From Nitrospiraceae bacterium (GTDB lineage Bacteria > Nitrospirota > UBA9217), in contig DMKB01000087.1 of NCBI GenBank assembly GCA_003454665.1, positions 1 through 14,996 of the forward strand: DNA of 14,996 nt, written 5' to 3'. Of this stretch, positions 1-6,678 are shown one piece after another; position 1 is the first letter of the stretch, and each line of letters starts with the position of its first letter. Below the pieces are notes generated by a model. It saw nothing but the letters and a program-made list of their open reading frames with translations, was not told where the DNA came from and did not search any database. The translations under genes were made by a program, and so were the position numbers.

Positions 1-40
1 AATGCTTAATCCGCCTTTTCCGCGCAAATCTGCGGCCAAT
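1..40. repeat. Intergenic repeat, family C (GCAGATTTTCGCGGA type), copy 1
   Basis: This 40-bp stretch matches the reverse complement of 9983-10022 at 39 of 40 positions (the only difference is base 25, c versus a). Related, more diverged copies lie at 3092-3139 and 3362-3409 in the same orientation as this one. It ends 50 bp from the stop codon of the glutamate synthase gene. Function is not known; I infer a dispersed intergenic repeat. Confidence 0.85.
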
Positions 41-50
41 TCCTGCTTTT

Positions 51-84
51 CTCCTGTCTCCTGACTACTGACTACTGTCTCCTG
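51..84. repeat. Short tandem repeat downstream of the ferredoxin-FMN glutamate synthase gene
   Basis: The 9-mer TGTCTCCTG occurs at 55-63 and 76-84, and between them the 7-mer ACTACTG is repeated in tandem at 64-70 and 71-77. The block ends 5 bp from the stop codon at 90-92. No terminator-like stem with a T-run is visible here, so how the upstream transcript ends is unclear. Confidence 0.6.
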
Positions 85-89
85 CCCCT

Positions 90-1748
90 CTAACATACGT
101 AGCTTATCTTCAACCGGTCCGCGATGTCCTTCTCGCTCACCCCGAGCCCGTCGGACATGCCGATGGGCAGCTCCGTGCTCCTGCCCAGGGGCGCCAGGAT
201 CTTCCTCAGCTCCACGTCGGCGGACTTGAAGACCTCCACCACCCGCTCGGCCACCTTGTCCGGGTCGAGCCTGCGGTAGAGCCGCGGGTCCTGGGTGGTG
301 ATGCCCCGGGGGCACAGGCCCATGTTGCAAACATTGCAGCGGTTGTGCTCGTCGCCGAAGCAGCCGGCGGCGGTCTGCATGATGTACTTGCCGATGTCCA
401 CGGCCGACGCGCCGAGCATGAACAGGGCCGCGGCGTTCGCCGCCAGGTTGCCGGTCTTGCCCACGCCGCCTGCGGCGATGAGGGGAAGCTCGTTCTGCTT
501 GCCCTGTTTTACGAGATCCAGGTAGCAGTCCCGGATGTTCGCGGCGATGGGATGGCCCATCTTGTCCATGGATACATTATAGGCCGCGCCCGTGCCGCCG
601 TCCTCGCCGTCGATGCAGAGGGCCGCGGCGTAGGGGTTGCGGGCCAGGTTGTTCAGCACCGCCAGCGCCGTCTTGGAGCCCGAGATCTTGGGATACACAG
701 GCACGCGGAAGCCCCAGGCCATGGACATGGACTGGATCATCTTAGCCACGGCCTCTTCGATGGAATATTTTGTCTGGTGCGTAGGCGGCGAGGCCAGGTC
801 AACGAACTCGGGCACGCCGCGGATCTTGGCGATGAGCTTCAGCACCTTGTAGGCCTGGAGCAGGCCGCCGTCGCCGGGCTTGGCGCCCTGGCCGTACTTG
901 ATCTCGATGGCAGCCGGGTCCTCGATCATGTCCGGGATGGCGTGGATCATTTCGTCCCAGCCGAAGTAGCCTGAGGCGATCTGGAGCACGAAATATTTGA
1001 TAAAGCGCGACTTCAGCACGCTCGGCGGCATGCCGCCTTCACCGGAGCACATCACCACGGGCAAACCCTCCACCTCGTTGAGGTAGGTGACGCCCATGGC
1101 AAGGCCTTCCCACATGGGCGGCGAGAGAGCGCCGATGGACATGGAGCCGATCCGGATGGGATAGATCTCGCGCACCGGCGGGATGAAACTGCCCTCAACA
1201 GCCTTGAGCCGTCCGTCCTTGTCCACGGCAAGGGGAAGCTGCTCTGCCGGGAGGTTCCTTCCAAGGAGCGTGCGGATCCGGAACTCGTGGCGTCCCGCGT
1301 CCAGCGCGGGATCAGTGAGCATGGAGATCCGGGTGAATTTGAGTTTGTCGAGCGTCGAGACGGACGGGTCGTTCCTCCTGCCGCCGCGCATGTACGGGAT
1401 GCCGCCCTTGTTCTTGAAGTGGCTGAACTTGTGCTGGGAGTTCAGCTCCGGAAATATTGCATCAGTCGGGCAGACCAGGGAGCAGGTGGCGCAGCCGATG
1501 CAATAGTGGTCGATGTCCCTGACCTGGCGCACCACGTGGTCCACGCGGCGGCTCGTCGTGGGCAGGGGGCCCGGGCCCTCGGAGCGGACGAGGCGCTGGA
1601 CGGTGACCGTGGGCTCGATGGCCTTCACGGGACAGACGGCGGTGCAGCGGCCGCAGCGGGTGCAGCGGTCCTCGCGCCACTGGATGATATAGGGAAACTC
1701 TTTTATCGAGAGCTGATGGTTCTGGTCTAGCCGTGTTGCTGGTTCCAT
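90..1748 (-). CDS. Glutamate synthase subunit: N-terminal 2x[4Fe-4S] ferredoxin fused to the FMN-binding synthase domain
   Basis: The 552-aa protein should transfer ammonia to 2-oxoglutarate on an FMN barrel. Residues 29-39 (C29, C32, C35, C39) and 83-93 (C83, C86, C89, C93) are two CxxCxxCxxxCP [4Fe-4S] sites. From about 190 on comes the GltS barrel, with GEGGMPP near 236, KYGQGAKPGDGG near 284, DGEDGGTGAA near 380 and AAGGVGKTG near 425. C471, C474 and C479 followed by PRGITTQDP match the 3Fe-4S region of glutamate synthases. The ATG at 1748 has GGAGGT at 1755-1760, six bases upstream, and lies 22 bp inside the end of the glutaminase gene, which suggests translational coupling. The built-in ferredoxin implies electrons from ferredoxin or a partner oxidoreductase; no GltD-like subunit is present. 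A related reaction such as N-methylglutamate synthesis cannot be excluded. Confidence 0.9.
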   Translation of the reverse strand: MEPATRLDQNHQLSIKEFPYIIQWREDRCTRCGRCTAVCPVKAIEPTVTVQRLVRSEGPGPLPTTSRRVDHVVRQVRDIDHYCIGCATCSLVCPTDAIFPELNSQHKFSHFKNKGGIPYMRGGRRNDPSVSTLDKLKFTRISMLTDPALDAGRHEFRIRTLLGRNLPAEQLPLAVDKDGRLKAVEGSFIPPVREIYPIRIGSMSIGALSPPMWEGLAMGVTYLNEVEGLPVVMCSGEGGMPPSVLKSRFIKYFVLQIASGYFGWDEMIHAIPDMIEDPAAIEIKYGQGAKPGDGGLLQAYKVLKLIAKIRGVPEFVDLASPPTHQTKYSIEEAVAKMIQSMSMAWGFRVPVYPKISGSKTALAVLNNLARNPYAAALCIDGEDGGTGAAYNVSMDKMGHPIAANIRDCYLDLVKQGKQNELPLIAAGGVGKTGNLAANAAALFMLGASAVDIGKYIMQTAAGCFGDEHNRCNVCNMGLCPRGITTQDPRLYRRLDPDKVAERVVEVFKSADVELRKILAPLGRSTELPIGMSDGLGVSEKDIADRLKISYVC

Positions 1749-2836
1749 ACTGTTACCTCCCGCGCGCCCGGCGCGATCATGACCATGTCGTACTTCATCG
1801 GGAAAATGTCCCGGGAGCCGGCCCGCCGGGGGATGGCACTGTCCAGGCCGCAGACCTCGGACATGAGGGCGAACTTGCCGTTAGCACCGCCGACCACGCC
1901 GGGCCGGAGCTTCTTGGCGTCCTGCGCCATGAAGCAGGAACCGTCGGGCGCGAACCCGATGACGCAGTTGGGGCCGTCGATGCAGAGGGGCCGGAGCGAC
2001 TTCTTGATGAGCCGCACTGCCGGTGCGTCGGGCCGGGCGGCGATCTCTTCGTCCTTCATCGGCGTGATGACGTCTTTATAATACTGAAGCGGATACCCGA
2101 GCTGCCGGTTTGTGTAGTGCAGAATGTGGGTGAAGGCCTCGGAGTCGGAATTGTAGCCCATGTACCCCGGGTTGCCCCGGCCCGAAAGGAACTCGCGGAT
2201 CGGCAGGAAGGCCGTGTTCTCGCCGTTCGTCATGGTGCCGTAGCCCTGGATGAAGAAGGGATGGCAGGCGTAGAGGTAGATGGCGTAGTTCGTGTTCTGC
2301 CTGCCCTGGGCCAGGACGATCCTGGCGCTGAGGTCGGACCGGTCGAGGCCGAAAAATTTCCCGACATCGAGAGGATCGCCCACCTCCTTCAGGGTCAGCA
2401 CATCGGGGTAGAAGGAGAAGACGAAGATGGAGCCGTCCGGTTCGCCGATCTGCCGGATCGCGAGCCGGGTGTTCATAAGGAGATCTTCCTTCTCCTTCCA
2501 CGGCTTCGCCTTATATGACGCAGGGTAGTCATAGACCTTGGCAATGTAGTGGTCTCTTCGCTCAATCCCGGGAACTGCTTTTATTTCCGGGCTCCAGACC
2601 CATTTGTCGGTGAAACCGTTCTCCTTCATATACTCATCGAGCAAACCGAGGCCGCTGTGCGAGCAGACGGCCGAGAGCACGGGATAGCCCTTGAACTCCT
2701 CAAACGGCCCGCCCAGGTCCTTGAGCATAAGACCGAGGCCCGAGCCGTCATGGCCTTCCTTCATGGTCTCGAGGGCAAGGATGTTCTCCATGGGGGAGAA
2801 GTATTCGCTCGACGTGATGGCGCTTAGACGACACAC
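1727..2836 (-). CDS. Class II glutamine amidotransferase subunit of split glutamate synthase
   Basis: This 369-aa protein looks like the stand-alone glutaminase domain that releases ammonia from glutamine for the FMN subunit encoded next. The GTG start at 2836 places Cys at position 2, the N-terminal nucleophile of class II (Ntn) amidotransferases, and AAGGAG sits six bases upstream, so the start is firm. Other class II signatures are GHDGSGLGL at 28-36, GTMTNGEN at 200-207 (the NG oxyanion element) and NSDSE at 229-233, equivalent to the SDTE motif. The gene runs 22 bp into the synthase gene. Its leader is made of five 7-bp repeats (2846-2880), which overlap the bases just upstream of the ribosome binding site. 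In known three-gene versions a GXGXG subunit completes the enzyme; none is present in this window. Confidence 0.88.
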   Translation of the reverse strand: MCRLSAITSSEYFSPMENILALETMKEGHDGSGLGLMLKDLGGPFEEFKGYPVLSAVCSHSGLGLLDEYMKENGFTDKWVWSPEIKAVPGIERRDHYIAKVYDYPASYKAKPWKEKEDLLMNTRLAIRQIGEPDGSIFVFSFYPDVLTLKEVGDPLDVGKFFGLDRSDLSARIVLAQGRQNTNYAIYLYACHPFFIQGYGTMTNGENTAFLPIREFLSGRGNPGYMGYNSDSEAFTHILHYTNRQLGYPLQYYKDVITPMKDEEIAARPDAPAVRLIKKSLRPLCIDGPNCVIGFAPDGSCFMAQDAKKLRPGVVGGANGKFALMSEVCGLDSAIPRRAGSRDIFPMKYDMVMIAPGAREVTVWNQQHG

Positions 2837-2845
2837 TTTTTACTC

Positions 2846-2880
2846 CTTAAATCCCAAATATCAAATGACAAATTTCAAAT
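2846..2880. repeat. Five perfect-phase heptamer repeats (NNCAAAT)
   Basis: Read on the plus strand the heptamers are CTTAAAT, CCCAAAT, ATCAAAT, GACAAAT and TTCAAAT, with no break in phase across 35 bp (the first copy has T for C at the third base). On the minus strand this is the leader directly upstream of the glutaminase gene, and the last heptamer adjoins its AAGGAG site. The phasing is seen directly; whether it is a regulator site or just a dispersed repeat is unknown. Confidence 0.75.
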
Positions 2881-2900
2881 CTACAGAAAACAGGAAAGCG

Positions 2901-3436
2901 TAACCACAGAGGGCACAGAGAAATCAAAATATATTTAGACAGGATTAACAGGATGAGATTCGATTTCTTAATGAATTATTGATCCGCTTTTTCCGAGATT
3001 ATCCGTGTCCAAAAAGCTTTTTTTGATGTCTCTGCAGTCAGTACGTACTTTACTAAGACAGGCCTGACAGGATCAATTCTCATTTTCTTAGATTCTTGAT
3101 CCGATTTTTCTGCGAAAATCTACGGCCAATTCAGTCTTTCCTCCGTGACCTCTGTGTCCTCAGTGGTTAGTACTTTCTTTCTTAGACAGGTTATACAGGA
3201 TAAGTTCTTCTTTTTAAAAGTCTTGATCCGCTTTTCCCGCGTCGCCTAGTCCCGCCCTGGCGGGATTGGTCATCCGTGTCCAAATATCTTTTCTCTGCAT
3301 CCTCGGTGGTTAGTGCTTACTTTCTTAGACAGGATGTACAGGATAAGCTCTGATTTTTTAAATTCTTGATCCGATTTTTCTGCGAAAATCTGCGGCCAAT
3401 TCAGTCTTTTCTCTGTGACCTCTGTGTGCTCTGTGG
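2901..3436. repeat. Composite intergenic repeat block, about four diverged units
   Basis: This gene-free stretch repeats an ordered mosaic of AGACAGGnnnnACAGGAT (starts at 2937, 3056, 3184 and 3327, spaced 119, 128 and 143 bp), then TTGATCCGNTTTT with CTGCGAAAATCT, then CTCTGTG-type 9-mers. The segments 3092-3139 and 3362-3409 differ at one base in 48. At 3411-3436 three 9-mers beginning CTCTGTG follow in phase. ATCCGTGTCC recurs at 3001-3010 and about 3272-3281. Codon structure is absent and the two short minus-strand frames that cross into the right end show no recognisable domain. I read the block as accumulated dispersed repeats. Confidence 0.8.
3239..3274. repeat. Palindromic insert flanked by GCGTCGCCT and TTGGTCATC
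   Basis: Inside the composite block, TCCCGCC (3250-3256) and GGCGGGA (3259-3265) form a perfect inverted repeat. The flanking words GCGTCGCCT and TTGGTCATC recur at 10089-10097 and 10112-10120 around a different GC-rich centre. This resembles a REP-type palindrome inserted in other repeats; that is an inference. Confidence 0.55.
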
Positions 3437-3514
3437 CAAAACAGGTTTTGCTTCTTTTCCCAGCAGATTCAAAGGGCTGTTCGCGCCGGAATCAGCCGGT
3501 GGAGCCCCTCCGAC

Positions 3515-3538
3515 AGTCACGCCCTGGCTGGCGTGACT
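3515..3538. repeat. 9-bp inverted repeat, hairpin AGTCACGCC
   Basis: AGTCACGCC (3515-3523) and GGCGTGACT (3530-3538) are perfect complements around a 6-nt loop. No T-run follows on either strand, so it does not look like a terminator. It sits between the composite repeats and the nrpR terminator, in a stretch (3437-3660) without a supportable gene. Confidence 0.6.
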
Positions 3539-3605
3539 TATGATAACGCGACACCCCGCAGCACTGTGCCGAACTTGTTGCACATCGCTCTGTCGCGAAC
3601 ATGGT

Positions 3606-3653
3606 CGGCCGCTTCTTTATCCCCCGACAGGAATCGGGGGCCTTTTGCGGCCG
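3606..3653. repeat. Nested inverted repeats (cruciform-like)
   Basis: The outer arms CGGCCGC (3606-3612) and GCGGCCG (3647-3653) enclose a second perfect pair, CCCCCGA (3621-3627) and TCGGGGG (3634-3640). The element lies just beyond the terminator of the NrpR gene. It could be a decayed REP-type element or part of the termination region. Confidence 0.5.
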
Positions 3654-3660
3654 CGGGGGT

Positions 3661-3690
3661 AAAAAAACCCCTCTCAGGGAGGGGGGTTTT
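3661..3690 (-). terminator. Rho-independent terminator of the NrpR gene
   Basis: AAAACCCCTCTC (3664-3675) and GAGGGGGGTTTT (3679-3690) form a 12-bp stem (one G-T pair) with a 3-nt loop. Read in the minus direction the stem is followed by seven T (3667-3661). It lies about 155 bp past the nrpR stop codon. The A/T runs on both sides could make it work in both directions. Confidence 0.75.
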
Positions 3691-3845
3691 GGACGGCAAT
3701 CGATAGCCGACGACGAGAGAATAAGATACACCCGAGGCAGCCTCGTGTCAAGATTTAAATTGAATTTGAGCGGTTGATGGGAAGGCGGTGCTTCGGCCCT
3801 GAACCTGCCGGGACAGCTAGACAGGAGCGTGCATGCTTTTCGCGC

Positions 3846-4826
3846 TTAGGCGCTGAAAAAATCTCCCGAGGGTATCAGGCTGGAATATTCGATCAGGGTT
3901 GACATGGCCTTGCTCTCGGTTTGAATTCCGCACTCCTCAAGGACCGCGATGGGATTCAGCCCGCCGACGACAGCGATCCCGACCTTGTCGATCCCGACGG
4001 GAACTTCGAGAAACGGCTTGTTCGGCTGACCCATGAGCAGAATGCCGCGCATGCCTTTGTTTGTCATGTCCTTTGCGACCTGCCTTGCCTCCTCCAGGCA
4101 CACAACGGGTATTTCCCGGAAACTGGCGAGCACGCGGCCGGAACGTTTCTTTACCGCATCGGATGCCGCCGTCATCCTGCTTTTTATGAAAACCTCAAGG
4201 GGATCCAGCGATGACCCTTCATAGCTGATCAGGGACAGGAACCGCGACGGAGTTCCATCGGCAATCTCGAGCACGCCGCCGAAACGGGAGGCAACGGGGA
4301 TCCCTGCCTTCAAAAATATCCCGTTGATCGTCACGCTGCATACCGTGCCGAGGCCGACCATGCCTTCAGGCACAGCGACATCTCCGATTCTCTCGCCGCC
4401 GTGCGCGAGTATCAGCCTGTCGCTCATCACGTAGGGAGACAGGAAAATCGGCTTGAGAAGCCGCATGGCTTCTTTCAGGTGTTTTTTGGGGAAATAGGAA
4501 ATATTCAGAATCACTTCCCCTTTCATGGTATCCATGTCCAGGGTTGTAAGATACGAGAGGGTCTCGATCCTGCTGATCACGAATCCTATCTTGTCCGACA
4601 CAAGGCTGTTACCGAGCTCTTCCCTGCCTTTGGCGGTGATCCGTCGGCCCTCCTTCCCGAAGACCTTCGTAAACCCCTTTTTGTCGAGCATCTTCAGGTA
4701 ATACCGCACGGTCCTCTCGGTCAGGTCGATACCGTGCATCTTGAGCTGCCGGGAGAGTTCCCGGGATCCCATGATAACGTTTGACCGGTCAAGTATCTTC
4801 AATATGGCGTGCAAGGTCTTGTTCAT
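3846..4826 (-). CDS. nrpR: NrpR-like nitrogen regulator (winged helix plus NrpR/DUF128 domain)
   Basis: This 326-aa protein has an N-terminal winged helix (residues 1-75, with ILDRSNVIMGSRELSRQL and LTERTVRYYLKMLDKKGF) of the RNase R/NrpR type, followed by one NrpR (DUF128) effector domain. Typical stretches are GTVCSVTINGIFLKAGIPV near 160 and KVGIAVVGGLNPIAVLEECG near 281-300. In methanogens NrpR represses nitrogen-fixation and glutamine synthetase genes and is released by 2-oxoglutarate; a similar role here is inference. I use the ATG at 4826 because GGAG (4833-4836) is six bases upstream; an in-frame ATG at 4871 would add 15 unrelated residues. The gene follows two FMN glutamate-synthase-family genes by 143 bp and ends before a strong terminator. 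Compared with the two-domain form known in Methanococcus it has a single effector domain. Confidence 0.87.
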   Translation of the reverse strand: MNKTLHAILKILDRSNVIMGSRELSRQLKMHGIDLTERTVRYYLKMLDKKGFTKVFGKEGRRITAKGREELGNSLVSDKIGFVISRIETLSYLTTLDMDTMKGEVILNISYFPKKHLKEAMRLLKPIFLSPYVMSDRLILAHGGERIGDVAVPEGMVGLGTVCSVTINGIFLKAGIPVASRFGGVLEIADGTPSRFLSLISYEGSSLDPLEVFIKSRMTAASDAVKKRSGRVLASFREIPVVCLEEARQVAKDMTNKGMRGILLMGQPNKPFLEVPVGIDKVGIAVVGGLNPIAVLEECGIQTESKAMSTLIEYSSLIPSGDFFSA

Positions 4827-4832
4827 ACAATG

Positions 4833-4836
4833 CTCC
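4833..4836 (-). promoter_or_regulatory. Ribosome binding site that fixes the NrpR start
   Basis: GGAG with a six-base spacer to the ATG at 4826. The upstream alternative ATG at 4871 has no comparable site. Confidence 0.65.
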
Positions 4837-4969
4837 AACAGAGGCAATGGCCGGAAACACAACGGCATCATGTGAAGCCGGAAAAATGAGAGACGTTGAA
4901 CGTTCCCGCCTCCTCACCTTCCCGACTTCCCGTTCTTTCCTTCGGACAATTCAGCGCGAGGTGAAAATC

Positions 4970-6544
4970 CTACCCAAGCAGTATCCGCTCAGCTTCTTTC
5001 ATATCCGACTCCATCACGTAGGGGATGCCGGTCACTGCCGCGCATTCCTTCGTGAGCGACACGAGGTCGTTCCTGTCCAGGTGCTTCAGGGCGAATTTCC
5101 TTGCACCGGCCATGATCTGCTGCAGGCCGAGCTTGAGCCTGTCGCAATAGGTGTACATCCCGACGGCGCCGAAGGGCAGCTTCTCGATGTCCTTACCATA
5201 CTTCGCCTTCAGTGTTTCGTAGGTGATGAATATCCGCTCCGGCACATCGCCGTACTTCTTGATCTCCCCCGGCAGTTTATCCTCCTGGCTCCACCGATGG
5301 ATGTTCTTGCCCACGAACGCGGGGATCATGAGCGCCCTCCCCATGCAGACCGCCTTGAAGAACGGCGCACCGAGGGCCAGGGCCTTGAAGATATGGTCTT
5401 CCAGCGAGAACCCGCCCGCCATCGCCAGATCAGGCACGTGCTTGCCCTTTGCCTTGAGCTGCGACGCGAACTTGTACGCGGCAGCCTGCAGATAGATCGT
5501 CGGAATGCCCCACTCGTTCATCATCCTCCAGGGGCTCATGCCCGTGCCGCCTCCCGCCCCGTCGATCGTGACCATGTCCACTCCGCCGTCAGAGGCGAAC
5601 CTGAGCGCCCGTGCCAGGTCCGTCATCCGGTAGGCGCCGGTCTTGAGAGAAATAAACTTGGCGCCTGCGTCGCGGTAGTGCTTTACGGCCTTCACAAAAC
5701 CCTCCTGCTCGACCATGCCGAGCCGCGAGTGGCGCTCGAACTCCCTGAACTCCTCTTCCTGGAAGGCCTTTATCACCGTGGGGTTCTCCGGGTCCGGGAC
5801 GACGATATAGCCGCGCTTTTTGAGCTCCCGTGCCCGTTCGAGCGTCTTGAGCTTCACTTCGCCGCCGATGTTCTTCGCGCCCTGGCCCCACTTGAGTTCA
5901 ATGCACTCCACGCCCAGCTTCTCGATCGCATATTCAGCTGAACCGAGCCGCGTGTCCTCCACGTTCTGCTGCAGGAAGATGGCGCCGGCCCCATTATACC
6001 ATTCTTTGAAAAGTCTGACCCGCTTTTCCATCTCGGGAGACTTCACGACCCTGTTGTTCTTAATCTCCGCCTCCGGGTCCATGCCGACGATGTTCTCGCC
6101 AATGACCACGACGATGCCGGAGATGGCCCCTCCTGCTGCGAGTCCTTCCCAGTTGTCCTTTGCGATGTCCGTGGAGCCCAGAGCCCCCGTGAAAACAGGC
6201 AGGTCGAGTTTTATCTTGTGCTTGAAACCGATCTCGGTCTCCGTTGACACGACCGGAAATATGGCCTTGTCCGGATCGGGATCAACACCGACGGCCCCCA
6301 CACAGGTCCCCTGTATATTCAGCTGAGAATAATCCACCGGATACTTTTTCGTCGCGCCCGCCGTGATCTTTCCGAAAGGCCCGGGATAGACCACCTCCCT
6401 GCCGCGGAATGAGGACTTACCGACCTCGCACAGTCCCGCGCATCCATCGAAACAGACCGAACATATCCCTGACTGCGGCGCCGCATCCTGAACCCTGTTC
6501 TTTGTTCCCGTTGCTGAACTTGCGTTCGCTTGCCCTGAACCCAT
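4970..6544 (-). CDS. FMN-binding glutamate-synthase-family protein, paralogue B
   Basis: This 524-aa protein is a GltS-fold (FMN TIM barrel) enzyme of unproven substrate. N-terminal C28, C31, C35 and C39 form CxxCxxxCxxxC, a likely metal or Fe-S site. Barrel motifs include GALGSTDIAKDNWEGLA (120-136), ELKWGQGAK (216-224), TIDGAGGGTGMSPWRMM (326-342) and AMAGGFSLEDHIFKALALGA (374-393). The CP-GI-TQ cysteine region that carries the 3Fe-4S cluster in true glutamate synthases is absent. With the ATG at 6544 the four cysteines fall at exactly the residue numbers seen in the neighbouring paralogue, and GAGGAG lies nine bases upstream, so I prefer it to 6550 or 6658. It follows the paralogue by 134 bp and precedes nrpR, suggesting a nitrogen-related operon. 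Role as a glutamate synthase core is possible but not shown. Confidence 0.85.
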   Translation of the reverse strand: MGSGQANASSATGTKNRVQDAAPQSGICSVCFDGCAGLCEVGKSSFRGREVVYPGPFGKITAGATKKYPVDYSQLNIQGTCVGAVGVDPDPDKAIFPVVSTETEIGFKHKIKLDLPVFTGALGSTDIAKDNWEGLAAGGAISGIVVVIGENIVGMDPEAEIKNNRVVKSPEMEKRVRLFKEWYNGAGAIFLQQNVEDTRLGSAEYAIEKLGVECIELKWGQGAKNIGGEVKLKTLERARELKKRGYIVVPDPENPTVIKAFQEEEFREFERHSRLGMVEQEGFVKAVKHYRDAGAKFISLKTGAYRMTDLARALRFASDGGVDMVTIDGAGGGTGMSPWRMMNEWGIPTIYLQAAAYKFASQLKAKGKHVPDLAMAGGFSLEDHIFKALALGAPFFKAVCMGRALMIPAFVGKNIHRWSQEDKLPGEIKKYGDVPERIFITYETLKAKYGKDIEKLPFGAVGMYTYCDRLKLGLQQIMAGARKFALKHLDRNDLVSLTKECAAVTGIPYVMESDMKEAERILLG

Positions 6545-6553
6545 AATCATGCT

Positions 6554-6559
6554 CTCCTC
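6554..6559 (-). promoter_or_regulatory. Ribosome binding site deciding the start of paralogue B
   Basis: GAGGAG lies nine bases before the ATG at 6544 and only three before the ATG at 6550. The far upstream in-frame ATG at 6658 would add 38 residues that the paralogue lacks. Confidence 0.6.
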
Positions 6560-6607
6560 GTGTATGACGAGATTATGACACCCGTACCTGGTGCAACGGG
6601 CCACCGG

Positions 6608-6642
6608 TGGCAAGGCCTCCCCGCTTGCCGGCGACCTTGCCA
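6608..6642. repeat. Inverted repeat in the gap between the two FMN paralogues
   Basis: TGGCAAGG (6608-6615) and CCTTGCCA (6635-6642) are perfect complements with a 19-nt loop. The hairpin would form in the leader of paralogue B or the trailer of paralogue A. No T-run follows directly, so it is not a classical terminator; an mRNA stability or attenuation role is possible. Confidence 0.45.
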
Positions 6643-6678
6643 TCCGATATGCCTGCAACTACCGTGTGGAACACACCA

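Noticed and set aside
345..974. Long plus-strand open frames inside the glutamate synthase gene, and similar ones at 1733-2518, 4781-5941, 7198-8028, 9024-9704 and 10517-11986
   Set aside because: They are antisense shadows of GC-rich minus-strand genes; the minus frames contain clear family motifs and good ribosome binding sites, while the plus frames show none.
3401..3731. Two short minus-strand open frames (60 and 79 aa) in the repeat region
   Set aside because: They run through hairpins and repeat words, have no domain or convincing ribosome binding site, and look like chance frames.
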